NCBI GenBank assembly: GCA_021812985.1
Contig: JAKAMG010000024.1
Location: forward strand, 1 to 57,917
From: Bacteroidota bacterium
Lineage (GTDB): Bacteria > Bacteroidota > Ignavibacteria > Kryptoniales > JAKASW01
Length of the DNA stretch: 57,917 bases
Direction of reading: 5' to 3'
Shown here piece after piece: positions 35,412 through 45,024 of this stretch; the stretch's first letter is position 1, and every line of letters begins with the position of its first letter. The notes under the pieces were generated by a model. The model had not been told where the DNA came from and did no database searches. It worked only from the letters and a program-made list of their open reading frames with translations. Both the position numbers and the translations under genes were made by a program.

Positions 35412-35432
35412 CAATACACCGCTCCTTAATTT
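35404..35432 (+). promoter_or_regulatory. candidate promoter for queC
   Basis: TTGCCT (35404-35409), 17-bp spacer, TAATTT (35427-35432), leaving a leader of about 28 nt before the ATG at 35467. Confidence 0.35.
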
Positions 35433-35466
35433 TTGAGTAGACAATCAGAAGATAATCAGAGGCGAG

Positions 35467-36123
35467 ATGGAAAAGGCGATAGTATCTTTATCCGGTGGTT
35501 TGGATTCTGCCACGCTGCTCTACTGGGCAGTTAACCGCTACGAGGTGACGGCGATTACCTTTGACTACGGTTCCAAGCATAACACGAAGGAACTGGCTGC
35601 CGCTGAGAAGCTGGCAAAATTGACCCGCGTTCCCCACATGTTGATTCGCCTTCCTTTCGTGAACGATTTGTTCAAGTCTTCATTGCTGAAGAGCGGCGGT
35701 GAAATCCCGGAAGGGCACTACGAGGACGCATCGATGAGAAGCACAGTTGTCCCGTTTCGAAATGGGATCATGCTTTCCATAGCTGCGGGTGTTGCGGAAT
35801 CATCAGACGCCTCGACTGTTCTCTACGCCGCGCATGCAGGCGACCACGCCATATATCCGGACTGCCGTCCTGAATTCCTGAAAGCAATGTCTGATGCCGC
35901 GAAGAGCGGCACGTACAACGGTGTCGGGATAGCCGACCCGTTTGTAGACCTCAGCAAGAAGGACATCGTATTGCTCGGGAGAGAACTCGGCGTCCCATTT
36001 GATATTACCTATTCATGCTATAAGGGAGGTGACCTCCACTGCGGAAAGTGCGGGACTTGCGTAGAGCGGAAGGAGGCCTTCTCGGCGGCAGGATTAACGG
36101 ACCCGACCAGCTATAGCATCTGA
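35467..36123 (+). CDS. queC: 7-cyano-7-deazaguanine synthase
   Basis: Converts carboxy-deazaguanine to preQ0 for queuosine (or DNA deazaguanine). 218 residues. PP-loop SLSGGLDSAT at the N-terminus, substrate segment MRSTVVPFRN, and the zinc site C184, C192, C195, C198 (CYKGGDLHCGKCGTC). The other queuosine genes (queD, queE, queF) are not in the window. Confidence 0.94.
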   Translation: MEKAIVSLSGGLDSATLLYWAVNRYEVTAITFDYGSKHNTKELAAAEKLAKLTRVPHMLIRLPFVNDLFKSSLLKSGGEIPEGHYEDASMRSTVVPFRNGIMLSIAAGVAESSDASTVLYAAHAGDHAIYPDCRPEFLKAMSDAAKSGTYNGVGIADPFVDLSKKDIVLLGRELGVPFDITYSCYKGGDLHCGKCGTCVERKEAFSAAGLTDPTSYSI

Positions 36124-36194
36124 CTTGCCCACACCGGGGAAGAGGAGTTGAACGATCGGAGCGGAGAAGGCATATTTTGTCGAGGAGTGGTCGC

Positions 36195-37136
36195 ATGCGC
36201 AAGACCTTTCGATTTGTCCTTCTCATTCTGCTCGCGATAATCCTGATCCTAATTCTTTGCGGCGTGTATCTAGCGCGTCGTGATTACACAGGTTATTTCT
36301 TCCGGGCCCGGGGTAGTCTCGTCGAGTCTCAGGTCAGGCGATTTGGCGTAGACAGCGTGTTCGAGAGAGAATGGCTCTCACTGAGGAACAATGCGGGTAT
36401 TTCCGTGGATTGCGGATTGCTCGTCCCTGCCAAAGCAAGTGAGCCACGAAGGTATCCCGTTATCGTCCTCCTCGGCGGGAAAACAACTGGAAAGCATGCC
36501 GTAGATTACGCGCTCGACATCAGGGACGTGATCATCGCGGCGCCGGACTATCCCTATACGCCGCGTGACTCTTACACTTTCCTGAGTTTTCTATCGGATG
36601 TTCCCCAAATGCGTAAAGCCGCGCTGAACATGGTCCCGACTGTGATGCTCCTGATCGACTACCTGCGCAGACGTCCCGATGTCGATACGAACAGGGTTGT
36701 CCTAATCGGCTACAGCTTCGGAGCCCCTTTTGCTACGTGCGTATCCGCGATCGACAAACGCGTATCAGTTTGTGCGGTCGTCTTCGGAGGGGGTAACCTG
36801 TGCGGGCTCATACGACACAATGTTCGTCGATATCAGGGTAAGGTGGTGGGGGAGCTTGTTGGAATGCTCGGCGGTCTCCTCCTCAGTCCACTCGAACCGC
36901 TGAGATACGTGGGCAGGATTTCTCCAGTCCCTCTTATCATGATCAATGGAAGGGAGGATGAGCAGGTCCCTCCGGTTTATGCGAATCTTCTATACGAAGA
37001 GGCGAGAGAGCCCAAACGGATAGTTTGGCTCGAAGCCCGACACGTGAACCCAAGAAATGTCGAGCTTACGCGCAAGATCATCGCAGTTCTGAAGGGAGAA
37101 CTCGTCAGGATGAACATACTCAGCCGGGAAGACTGA
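36195..37136 (+). CDS. membrane-anchored alpha/beta hydrolase
   Basis: 313 residues. One N-terminal membrane span (about 6-26) and an alpha/beta hydrolase domain outside. The triad is readable: Ser174 in GYSFGAP, Asp255 (NGREDEQVPP) and His283 (EARHV). Dienelactone-hydrolase/acetyl-esterase-like in shape; the substrate is unknown. ATG at 36195 has GAGGAG 8 nt upstream; a TTG at 36177 is rejected. Between queC and metH with 71-nt and 96-nt gaps, so not clearly in an operon. Confidence 0.82.
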   Translation: MRKTFRFVLLILLAIILILILCGVYLARRDYTGYFFRARGSLVESQVRRFGVDSVFEREWLSLRNNAGISVDCGLLVPAKASEPRRYPVIVLLGGKTTGKHAVDYALDIRDVIIAAPDYPYTPRDSYTFLSFLSDVPQMRKAALNMVPTVMLLIDYLRRRPDVDTNRVVLIGYSFGAPFATCVSAIDKRVSVCAVVFGGGNLCGLIRHNVRRYQGKVVGELVGMLGGLLLSPLEPLRYVGRISPVPLIMINGREDEQVPPVYANLLYEEAREPKRIVWLEARHVNPRNVELTRKIIAVLKGELVRMNILSRED

Positions 37137-37185
37137 GGCTCTTTCCCGTCTGAAAGCTCACGGAAGTCTTTGTTTCTCAATATGT

Positions 37186-37214
37186 TTGAATTTCCCCGCC
37201 ACCAAAGCTAAATT
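37186..37214 (+). promoter_or_regulatory. candidate sigma-70 promoter for the metH pair
   Basis: TTGAAT (37186-37191), 17-bp spacer, TAAATT (37209-37214); ATG at 37233, so a leader of about 12 nt without a clear Shine-Dalgarno sequence. No cobalamin or SAM riboswitch fits in the 96-bp gap. Confidence 0.45.
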
Positions 37215-37232
37215 GGTTAAAAACAGAGTGTA

Positions 37233-39062
37233 ATGACAGGTAAGGAACTTCTTGAAATTCTGGAGCGCAGGATTCTTGTGTTTGACGGCGCTACCGGAAC
37301 GAGTCTGCAGACGCAGAATCTTTCGCCGGATGACTTCGGCGGCGAGAGTCTTGTCGGATGCAATGAGTACCTAAACATTTCCAGACCGCAAGCGCCGGAG
37401 AAGGTGCACCGCGGATTCCTGGATGTGGGGGTGGATGTAATTGAGACTAATTCATTCGGCGGAGCATCGATAGTCCTGGCTGAGTACGGGCTTGCCGATA
37501 AATCTTACGAAATAAATAGGCGGTCCGCTGAGATAGCGAGGAAGGCCGCCGACGAGTATTCGACGCCGGAGCGGCGGCGATTCGTGGCAGGCTCAATCGG
37601 TCCGACGACAAAACTCCCCTCTCTCGGCCACATCGAGTTCGATGACATGAGGGAGTCTTATAAGATTCAGGTGAAGGGGCTGGTTGACGGCGGCGTCGAT
37701 CTGCTGATAATAGAGACCTGCCAGGACCTCCTCCAGACCAAGGCCGCGCTTGCCGCGATCCATGAGTTTTTTGAAGAAACGGGTAAAGAAGTGGCGGTCA
37801 TCGTTTCCATCACCATCGAGACGATGGGAACCATGCTTATGGGGACGGAAATATCGGCCGCTTTGACGACCATCGAACCATACGATATAGTTACGGTCTT
37901 CGGCATGAACTGCGCCACCGGTCCCAAGGAGATGGAGGAGAACGTAAGGTATCTCTGCGAGAATTCTCCGAAGCCCGTATTCGTGATGCCGAATGCCGGG
38001 CTGCCTGAAAACATCGGAGGACAGGCTTGCTACCATCTTACTCCTGACGAGATCGAGTTTTGGATGAACCGGTTTGTAACTGAGTTCGGCGTGAGCATAA
38101 TCGGCGGTTGCTGCGGAACAACGCCTGAGCACATATCGAGGCTCGTCAAGGTAGCCTCGAATGTTAAGCCGAAACGGAGAGAGGTATCGTACATCCCCTC
38201 AGTCTCATCGATATATTCAAGCGTCGCTCTACATCTTGACCCGCCGCCCGTAATCGTCGGAGAAAGATGCAACGCCAACGGCTCTAAGAAATTCAAGGAG
38301 CTCCTTCTCGTTGAAGACTATGACGGGATGGTTCAGTTGGCAAAGGAGCAAATGAAAGAAGGGGCCCACATACTCGATCTCTGCGTGGCATACGTAGGTC
38401 GGGACGAAGTCCGGGACATGCGCGAAGTCATGAAAAGGTTCAATACGCAGGTAGCCCTCCCGCTGATGATAGATTCCACCGAGTTTCAGGTCATCGAGGA
38501 GGCACTCAAGCGTTACGCCGGCAAAGCGATCATCAATTCCATCAATCTTGAAGACGGCGAGGAGCGCATGAAAAGGATCCTCCCGCTCTGCAAGAAATAC
38601 GGGGCGGCCGTAATCGCGCTGACGATAGACGAATCCGGCATGGCAAAAACGCGCGAGAAGAAATTTGAGGTGGCCAGGCGCATTCGCGATCTTGCGGTGA
38701 ACAAGTACGGCATGCGCGAGGAGGACCTGATATTTGACACGCTGACCTTTACGCTTGGTTCCGGAGACGAAGAGTTTCGAAAGGCAGGCATTGAGACTAT
38801 AGAGGCGATAAAACTGATCAAAAATGCTTTCCCACGTGCGTACTCCCTCCTGGGAGTCTCAAACGCCTCGTTCGGATTAAACGTCCATGCCCGTCATGTC
38901 CTGAACTCAGTCTTTCTTTATTACGCGATTGAGTCAGGGCTCGACCTTGCCATCGTTAACTCACAGAAGATCATGCCACTCTATAAGATCGACGAGAGGG
39001 GGCGCGAAATATCCCGGCAGTTGATATTCGATGAGAGAAAGTTTGAGGTGGCGGAAAACTGA
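37233..39062 (+). CDS. methionine synthase, homocysteine and methyl-folate domains
   Basis: 609 residues equal to the N-terminal half of MetH. Homocysteine-binding TIM barrel (1-310) with zinc ligands C227 (GMNCATGP) and C293/C294 (GGCCGTTPEH), then the pterin-binding barrel (about 330-605; VIVGERCNANGSKKF, PLMIDSTEF, INSINLEDG). The frame stops cleanly and the cobalamin half starts as a separate gene overlapping by one base (TGATG). Both halves keep all key residues, so this is a real split, not decay. Could be named metH N-terminal subunit. Confidence 0.92.
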   Translation: MTGKELLEILERRILVFDGATGTSLQTQNLSPDDFGGESLVGCNEYLNISRPQAPEKVHRGFLDVGVDVIETNSFGGASIVLAEYGLADKSYEINRRSAEIARKAADEYSTPERRRFVAGSIGPTTKLPSLGHIEFDDMRESYKIQVKGLVDGGVDLLIIETCQDLLQTKAALAAIHEFFEETGKEVAVIVSITIETMGTMLMGTEISAALTTIEPYDIVTVFGMNCATGPKEMEENVRYLCENSPKPVFVMPNAGLPENIGGQACYHLTPDEIEFWMNRFVTEFGVSIIGGCCGTTPEHISRLVKVASNVKPKRREVSYIPSVSSIYSSVALHLDPPPVIVGERCNANGSKKFKELLLVEDYDGMVQLAKEQMKEGAHILDLCVAYVGRDEVRDMREVMKRFNTQVALPLMIDSTEFQVIEEALKRYAGKAIINSINLEDGEERMKRILPLCKKYGAAVIALTIDESGMAKTREKKFEVARRIRDLAVNKYGMREEDLIFDTLTFTLGSGDEEFRKAGIETIEAIKLIKNAFPRAYSLLGVSNASFGLNVHARHVLNSVFLYYAIESGLDLAIVNSQKIMPLYKIDERGREISRQLIFDERKFEVAEN

Positions 39063-40807
39063 TGGGAGAGATGAAGTGTGTCTATGATCCTCTAGTTGAA
39101 CTGATGAACTACTACGCCGACGCGAAGGCCGGCGCGAAGAAGAGCGATGCGTCCGATACGCTTACTCTGGAGGAGAAACTGAAGCGTCGCATCGTCGATG
39201 GCGATAAGATTGGCATCGACGGCGATCTAAAGAAGGCTATGGAAACGTACACCCCTCTCCAGATTATCAATGATATACTACTGGACGGGATGCGCGTGGT
39301 CGGAGAGCTGTTCGGAAGCGGACAAATGCAGCTTCCGTTCGTCCTGCAGTCGGCGGAGACTATGAAGGTTGCCGTCAAATACCTCGAGCCCTTCATGGAG
39401 AGGGTCGAAGGGACTCAGAAGGGGACGATCGTTCTCGCCACGGTCAAGGGGGATGTTCACGACATCGGAAAGAACCTCGTCGACATAATTCTGACGAACA
39501 ACGGCTACAGAGTAGTCAATCTCGGAATTAAAGTACCGATCGAAAGTATTATCGAGGCGGCTAAGAGCAATTCGGCGGACGCGATTGGGATGAGCGGATT
39601 ACTTGTCAAATCTACCGTCGTGATGAAGGAAAACCTCGAGCAGATGGAACAGCGCGGCCTTAAGATCCCGGTTGTGCTGGGTGGAGCGGCGCTAACGAGA
39701 AGGTATGTCGAAAACGATCTCAGGAAGGCTTACGACGGCTACGTTTCCTACGCTAACGATGCTTTCGACGGCCTCAGGTTTATGGAGGATGTGAAGGCGG
39801 GAAGGGTGGACGTCGCACAGATTAATGGCATGACTACTTCCTCGTCTGCCCTCAACAAGACCCTGGAGCTGAACAGAAGAGAGGGAAGCGATCTGAAGAC
39901 GGCCGCGGAAGCGGCTCTTCCCAGGAGGAGCAAGGTGAGGTCCGACGTCGAAGTCCCACGGCCTCCCTTCTTCGGAAGCGCGGTGGTCAGCAACATAAAG
40001 GTTGAAAAGATCTGGGAATTCCTGAACGAAGTCGCCCTGGTGCGCGGGCAATGGCAATTTTCGCGGAAGGGAAAGACTGACGAGGAATACAAGAAGATAC
40101 TTGAATCGGAGGTCTATCCTGCCCTCGATGAACAGAAGCTGAAGGTGAAGAGGGAGAGGCTCTTCGAGCCTAAGGTGGTTTACGGATATTTCCCCTGCCA
40201 GTCGTCAGGCAATGATCTCATCATCTACCGTCCTGCTGCCGACGAAGAATTGTTTGGCAAATGGAACAGCGTGCGGCCCGGTGATGTGAAGAGCGGCGAC
40301 GTCAGGGAATGGCTGAGGTACACGTTCCCTCGCCAGAGCGACGACCGGTTCCTTTGCATCTCAGACTATTTCAGGCCGGTTGACTCAGGCGAGTTTGACG
40401 TCATCTCGATACAGGCCGTGACCATAGGAACGAGGGCGAGCGAGTACACGAAGAACCTTTTCGAATCTGGAGGTTACCAGGACTATCTCTACTTGCATGG
40501 GCTGAGCGTTGAAAGTGCCGAGGCGCTGGCAGAGTACTGGCACAAGATCGTGAGGACTGAGTTGGGGATTGACGGTGCAGACGCGGCCGATAGAAAGAGA
40601 CTGTTCTCCCAGGGCTACCAGGGATCGCGCTACTCGTTCGGCTATCCCGCGTGTCCGAGTCTTGAAGACCAGGCGAAGCTGTTCGAACTCCTGAAGCCGG
40701 AGAGGATCGGCATGACTCTGACGGAGGAATTTCAGCTTGTGCCGGAGCAGAGCACGACGGCGATAGTGGTCCACCATCCTGAAGCGAAGTATTTCAACAT
40801 CAAGTAG
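39062..40807 (+). CDS. metH: methionine synthase, cobalamin-binding and reactivation domains
   Basis: 581 residues equal to the C-terminal half of MetH. Helical cap (about 40-115), B12-binding domain with lower-axial His133 in GDVHDIGKN, then the SAM-dependent reactivation domain (about 305-581) with FLCISDYF, the RYSFGYPACPSLEDQ motif for SAM and LVPEQST. With the preceding gene the total is 1190 residues, close to a full MetH. The active enzyme should be a complex of the two proteins. Confidence in function high; the exact split point is unusual. Confidence 0.92.
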   Translation: MGEMKCVYDPLVELMNYYADAKAGAKKSDASDTLTLEEKLKRRIVDGDKIGIDGDLKKAMETYTPLQIINDILLDGMRVVGELFGSGQMQLPFVLQSAETMKVAVKYLEPFMERVEGTQKGTIVLATVKGDVHDIGKNLVDIILTNNGYRVVNLGIKVPIESIIEAAKSNSADAIGMSGLLVKSTVVMKENLEQMEQRGLKIPVVLGGAALTRRYVENDLRKAYDGYVSYANDAFDGLRFMEDVKAGRVDVAQINGMTTSSSALNKTLELNRREGSDLKTAAEAALPRRSKVRSDVEVPRPPFFGSAVVSNIKVEKIWEFLNEVALVRGQWQFSRKGKTDEEYKKILESEVYPALDEQKLKVKRERLFEPKVVYGYFPCQSSGNDLIIYRPAADEELFGKWNSVRPGDVKSGDVREWLRYTFPRQSDDRFLCISDYFRPVDSGEFDVISIQAVTIGTRASEYTKNLFESGGYQDYLYLHGLSVESAEALAEYWHKIVRTELGIDGADAADRKRLFSQGYQGSRYSFGYPACPSLEDQAKLFELLKPERIGMTLTEEFQLVPEQSTTAIVVHHPEAKYFNIK

Positions 40808-40809
40808 CC

Positions 40810-42525
40810 ATGCTAAAGAGCCTCTCGATAAAAAACTATGCCCTGATCGACGAGCTCGAGTTGGAGTTCGGCACAGGCCTCAACATTATTACCGGAGAGA
40901 CCGGCGCCGGAAAGTCGATCATAATTGACGCGCTTAGCCTGATACTAGGAGAGCGCGCCACATCGGACGAGGTCCGGAGCGGTGCCGAGAAGTCTGTTGT
41001 CGAGGGAATCTTTACGATCTCAGGGAACAAAAAGGTGAAAAAGCTTCTGGACGCCCTCCAGATCGAGAGCGACGATGAAATCATCGTCAGGAGGGAAGTC
41101 AGTCAGAAGGGACAGAGCAGGGCGTTCGTCAACGATACTCCCCTGCCGGTGACTCAGCTTAAGGAACTCGGCGACTTTCTCGTTGATCTTCACGGCCAGC
41201 ATGAGCACCAGTCTCTCCTCCGTCCCGAGACTCACATAGATTTGCTCGACGACTTCGGCGGACTTGACACCCTCGTCAGAAATTTCAAATCAGTCTATGG
41301 TGAACTCAGCGGCCAGATTTCCGAATTGAAGGAGATTAAGTCAAGGCGGGACGCCCTCACGGAGAAACGAGAGCTGTACGCATTCCAAATAAAGGAAATT
41401 GACTCGGTCGATCCGCAGCCTGGGGAGATAGACCGGCTCGAAGCTGAGCTGAAGATACTTGAAAACTCGGAGAAGCTTTTCGAAGTTACCACGAAGCTTT
41501 ACGAGATCCTTTACGACAGCGAGAACTCTATCCACGATCAGCTGGTGGTGGTCAGAAACCAGATCGAGGACCTTTCGAGAATCGATAGATCCTTCGAACC
41601 CCTCAGGGAAGAGAGCGAGGGAGCGAAGGCGATAGTGGACGAGATTACCAGGTTCGTTCAAAGCTACAGCAGCAGAATCGACTTCAACCCTGAAAGGCTC
41701 GAACAAATCAGAGAGCGACTCGGGGTCCTATCGATGTTCAGGAAGAAGTATGGAGGTTCGCTCGAAGCCGCTATAGAGTACCGGACAAAGATTGGCAGAG
41801 AATTCGAACTCGCGGAGAATTTCGACGCTACCATACACAAGATCTCTGAAACCGTGGAGTCGACAAGGGTTAAGCTATCCGAAATTGCCGAGAGGCTCTC
41901 CTCGAAGCGGAGGGAAGTAGCCGAGCGGATATCAAGAAGCATAGTCGGAGTCCTCGCGGAGATTGGAATAGAAAACGCGAAATTCGAAATTCAGATCAAG
42001 AACAGGCTGTCCGAGGCAGGTGGAGCTGAGCTCAAGCCGCTGGTGAAACTCGGCCAGGAATTCTACGAAACCACCGATAAGGGGTTTGATTTCGTCGAGT
42101 TCTTCATCTCGACAAATGTCGGAGAAGAGCCGCGCCCGCTTGCCAGGGTCGCGTCCGGAGGCGAGATTTCCAGGATCATGCTGGCGCTCAAAACGATACT
42201 CGCAAAGAGCGACCGACTTCCTCTCCTTGTCTTCGATGAGATCGATACTGGAATTAGTGGAAGGGTAGGGGCAAAAGTCGGAAGAAGCCTCAGAAACCTT
42301 TCCGGCTTCCACCAGATAATTGCGATCACGCATCTTCCCCAGATTGCCGGCATGGCGGACGCGCACTACCGCGTCGAAAAGATGGTCAAAGGGAAGAGGG
42401 CGGTCACTCAGGTTGTCCGCCTATCGGAAGACGAACGGGTACTTGAAGTCGCGAGGCTTCTCAGCGGGGACGACGTGACGCAGTCGGGCATTTCAGGCGC
42501 CAAAGAACTAATCGGACTCAAATGA
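40810..42525 (+). CDS. recN: DNA repair protein RecN
   Basis: SMC-like ATPase for double-strand break repair. 571 residues. Walker A GETGAGKS near residues 29-36, long coiled coil in the middle, ABC signature VASGGEISRIMLAL and Walker B LLVFDEIDTGISG. It starts 2 nt after the metH stop and its own stop overlaps the cysS start (ATGA). Confidence 0.95.
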   Translation: MLKSLSIKNYALIDELELEFGTGLNIITGETGAGKSIIIDALSLILGERATSDEVRSGAEKSVVEGIFTISGNKKVKKLLDALQIESDDEIIVRREVSQKGQSRAFVNDTPLPVTQLKELGDFLVDLHGQHEHQSLLRPETHIDLLDDFGGLDTLVRNFKSVYGELSGQISELKEIKSRRDALTEKRELYAFQIKEIDSVDPQPGEIDRLEAELKILENSEKLFEVTTKLYEILYDSENSIHDQLVVVRNQIEDLSRIDRSFEPLREESEGAKAIVDEITRFVQSYSSRIDFNPERLEQIRERLGVLSMFRKKYGGSLEAAIEYRTKIGREFELAENFDATIHKISETVESTRVKLSEIAERLSSKRREVAERISRSIVGVLAEIGIENAKFEIQIKNRLSEAGGAELKPLVKLGQEFYETTDKGFDFVEFFISTNVGEEPRPLARVASGGEISRIMLALKTILAKSDRLPLLVFDEIDTGISGRVGAKVGRSLRNLSGFHQIIAITHLPQIAGMADAHYRVEKMVKGKRAVTQVVRLSEDERVLEVARLLSGDDVTQSGISGAKELIGLK

Positions 42526-43997
42526 AAACAGACATATTTCTTTACAACTCACTCACACGGCAAAAAGAAAAATTTGTACCGATGTCCGAAGGGAAGGTCG
42601 GCATATATGTTTGCGGTCCGACGGTATATAACCACTCTCACATCGGGCACGGCAAGAGCTACGTGTCATTCGACGCCATAGTTAGGTTCTTCAGGTTTGT
42701 CGGCTACAAAGTCTTCTACGTCCAGAACATCACTGATGTCGGGCACCTCACGGACAACGCCGACGAGGGGGATGACAAGATCGAGAAGGAGGCCAGGAAG
42801 GATCGCGTCGATCCGATGGAAATCGTCGAGACATTCATGCGAAGCTACTTTGAGGACATGGATCGTCTGGGCGTCGTGAGACCCGACATATCTCCGCGCG
42901 CCACCGGGCATATCGTGGAACAGATCGAGCTCGCGAAGGCGCTGGTCACCGCCGGCTACGCCTATGAGGCGGGAGGCAATGTGTACTTCGACGTAGCGAA
43001 GTTCCCGGAATACGGAAGGTTGTCGGGGAAGAAAGTGGATGACCTGATTGCGGGCGCGCGGATAGATGTCCGCAGCGAGAAGCACAACCCCGCTGATTTC
43101 GCAATTTGGAAGAAGGCCGAAGCAGGGCACATCATGAGGTGGCCCTCCCCCTGGGGCGACGGGTTCCCCGGCTGGCACCTCGAATGTTCAGCGATGAGCA
43201 TGAAATACCTTGGGCAGACGTTCGATATTCACGGCGGCGGCCTGGACAATCAGTTCCCGCATCACGAGTGTGAAATCGCGCAGAGCGAGGCCGCAACAGG
43301 GAAGCCTTTTGTCAGGTACTGGCTCCACAATAACATGGTCACGGTGAACGGAACCAAGATGAGCAAGTCGCTCGGAAACTTCGTGACGCTGAAGGATGCG
43401 TTTGCCAGATTTGATCCGACCACGATTCGGTTCTTCATTCTTCAGAGCCACTACAGGAGTCCGCTGGATTATTCTAATGGGGCAGTCGAAGGGGCTGGCA
43501 AAGGGCTGGAGCGCCTGAAGAACGTCATCCGTCAGCTGAAGGAGCTTGGGGCTGATCCAATGGCGGAGACAGACTTTGACCGGTTGCCTGAAGAGCCCGT
43601 GAACCTCCGCAGGTATTACAGTGAGTGGCTTGGCGCCATGGCTGATGATTTCAACACGCCAGCTGCTATCGCGGTGTTGTTTGAGATGCTTAAGGACGTG
43701 AATACGCTCATCGGTTCCGGCGCACCGATGCCGGCCGGTGGCGCGACTTTGCTGTACGGCTTCATTCGGACGCTTGCAGGTGATGTGCTCGGTATCATAC
43801 CATCTGAAGCCGGAGGCGGCGCAGGGCGAAAAGACATTGAGATGGACCTTGTAAATTTGTTGATTAAGATGCGCGCGGATGCTCGCAAGGGGAGAGACTT
43901 CAAGTTGGCGGATTCTATCCGTACTGAGCTGCAAAACATCGGCGTGATTCTGGAGGACAAGAAGGATGGAACGACAACTTATAAGGTGGAAAAATGA
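42522..43997 (+). CDS. cysS: cysteinyl-tRNA synthetase
   Basis: Charges tRNA-Cys. 491 residues. N-terminal YVCGPTVYNHSHIGHGKSY containing the zinc Cys and the HIGH motif, GWHLECSAMS and HHECEIAQSE with the other zinc ligands, and KMSKSLGN. Length normal. Overlaps recN and the glycosylasparaginase gene by 4 nt each, so recN-cysS-asparaginase form one coupled unit. Confidence 0.96.
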   Translation: MKTDIFLYNSLTRQKEKFVPMSEGKVGIYVCGPTVYNHSHIGHGKSYVSFDAIVRFFRFVGYKVFYVQNITDVGHLTDNADEGDDKIEKEARKDRVDPMEIVETFMRSYFEDMDRLGVVRPDISPRATGHIVEQIELAKALVTAGYAYEAGGNVYFDVAKFPEYGRLSGKKVDDLIAGARIDVRSEKHNPADFAIWKKAEAGHIMRWPSPWGDGFPGWHLECSAMSMKYLGQTFDIHGGGLDNQFPHHECEIAQSEAATGKPFVRYWLHNNMVTVNGTKMSKSLGNFVTLKDAFARFDPTTIRFFILQSHYRSPLDYSNGAVEGAGKGLERLKNVIRQLKELGADPMAETDFDRLPEEPVNLRRYYSEWLGAMADDFNTPAAIAVLFEMLKDVNTLIGSGAPMPAGGATLLYGFIRTLAGDVLGIIPSEAGGGAGRKDIEMDLVNLLIKMRADARKGRDFKLADSIRTELQNIGVILEDKKDGTTTYKVEK

Positions 43998-45010
43998 AAA
44001 GGCGTGACTTCATCAAGAAAAGCGCGGTGGTCGGTGTGGGCACCTACGCCGCTTCGAAGATTGGAATGCCGGCATCTGTCCCGCCAGCCGGAGGGAAGAG
44101 CTCGGCCCCGGTTGTGATATCGACGTGGAACTTTGGTATTGGCGCGAACGAAGTAGCATGGAAGCTCCTCAACGAGGGAGCCAGCCCGGTAGACGCAGTC
44201 GAGCAGGGGATATGGGTCGTCGAGAACGATCCGACAATAACAAGCATAGGTTATGGCGGTCTCCCCGACGAGACTATGAAGGTCACGCTCGATGCCGCCA
44301 TAATGGATTGGCGAATGAATTGCGGCTCAGTCGGCTGCATAGAGAAGATAAAGAACCCGGTCAGCGTCGCGCGCAAGGTGATGGAGCGGACAAACCACGT
44401 CATGCTTTCAGGAAAAGGCGCGTACGAATTCGCCGTCGCTCACGGTTTCAAGCCCATTGATCTACTTACGGATCAATCGAGGGAAATCTGGCTGAACTGG
44501 AAAGAGAATATGAGCAGCACCGACAACTGGGTCGGACCGCACGACATGGATGACCTGATGGACAACCATGACACGATCGGTCTCCTGGCGATCGACAAGA
44601 AGGGGAGGCTTAGCGGAGGGACTTCGACGTCAGGCATGGCATGGAAGATTCACGGCAGGGTAGGCGACTCGCCGATAATCGGCGCCGGATTATACGTCGA
44701 CGGGAAAGTCGGCGCGGCGTCGTCCACCGGTGTGGGCGAAGCAAACATGAGAATCGTGGGGAGTTTTCTAGTCGTCGAAAGCATGAAAAACGGTCAGACG
44801 CCTCAGGAAGCATGCGAAACAGCAATCAGAAGGGCCATCGAAGTCCATTCGAAGCAGATAAAAGCTGATAAGACATTCCAACTTGCGTATATTGCATTAA
44901 ACAAGCGCGGTGAGGTGGGCGGGGCCGCGATCAGAAAGGGCTTCCAGTATGCCGTCTACAAGGACGGTGTGAACAAGCTTGTTGACGCCAAATTTCTCTA
45001 CGCCCAATGA
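43994..45010 (+). CDS. Tat-exported N4-(beta-N-acetylglucosaminyl)-asparaginase-like Ntn hydrolase
   Basis: 338 residues. Twin-arginine signal RRDFIKKS at the very N-terminus. Ntn-hydrolase fold of the glycosylasparaginase/isoaspartyl peptidase family: the self-cleavage site HDTIG gives nucleophile Thr194, followed by GGTSTSG and GDSPIIGAGLYVD for substrate binding. Likely removes glycans from Asn or cleaves isoaspartyl peptides in the periplasm. The Tat route suggests folding, and perhaps autocleavage, before export. Start overlaps cysS. An amidohydrolase-like gene follows by 14 nt. Confidence 0.9.
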   Translation: MKRRDFIKKSAVVGVGTYAASKIGMPASVPPAGGKSSAPVVISTWNFGIGANEVAWKLLNEGASPVDAVEQGIWVVENDPTITSIGYGGLPDETMKVTLDAAIMDWRMNCGSVGCIEKIKNPVSVARKVMERTNHVMLSGKGAYEFAVAHGFKPIDLLTDQSREIWLNWKENMSSTDNWVGPHDMDDLMDNHDTIGLLAIDKKGRLSGGTSTSGMAWKIHGRVGDSPIIGAGLYVDGKVGAASSTGVGEANMRIVGSFLVVESMKNGQTPQEACETAIRRAIEVHSKQIKADKTFQLAYIALNKRGEVGGAAIRKGFQYAVYKDGVNKLVDAKFLYAQ

Positions 45011-45024
45011 GATAAGGAGGAGCG

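Noticed and set aside
37137-37232. Cobalamin riboswitch before the metH pair
   Set aside because: The gap is only 96 bp, contains a fitting promoter close to the ATG, and shows no B12-box-like sequence.
37233-40807. metH as a pseudogene broken by a frameshift
   Set aside because: Both halves start and stop at domain borders, keep catalytic residues and overlap by TGATG, which is typical of coupled genes.
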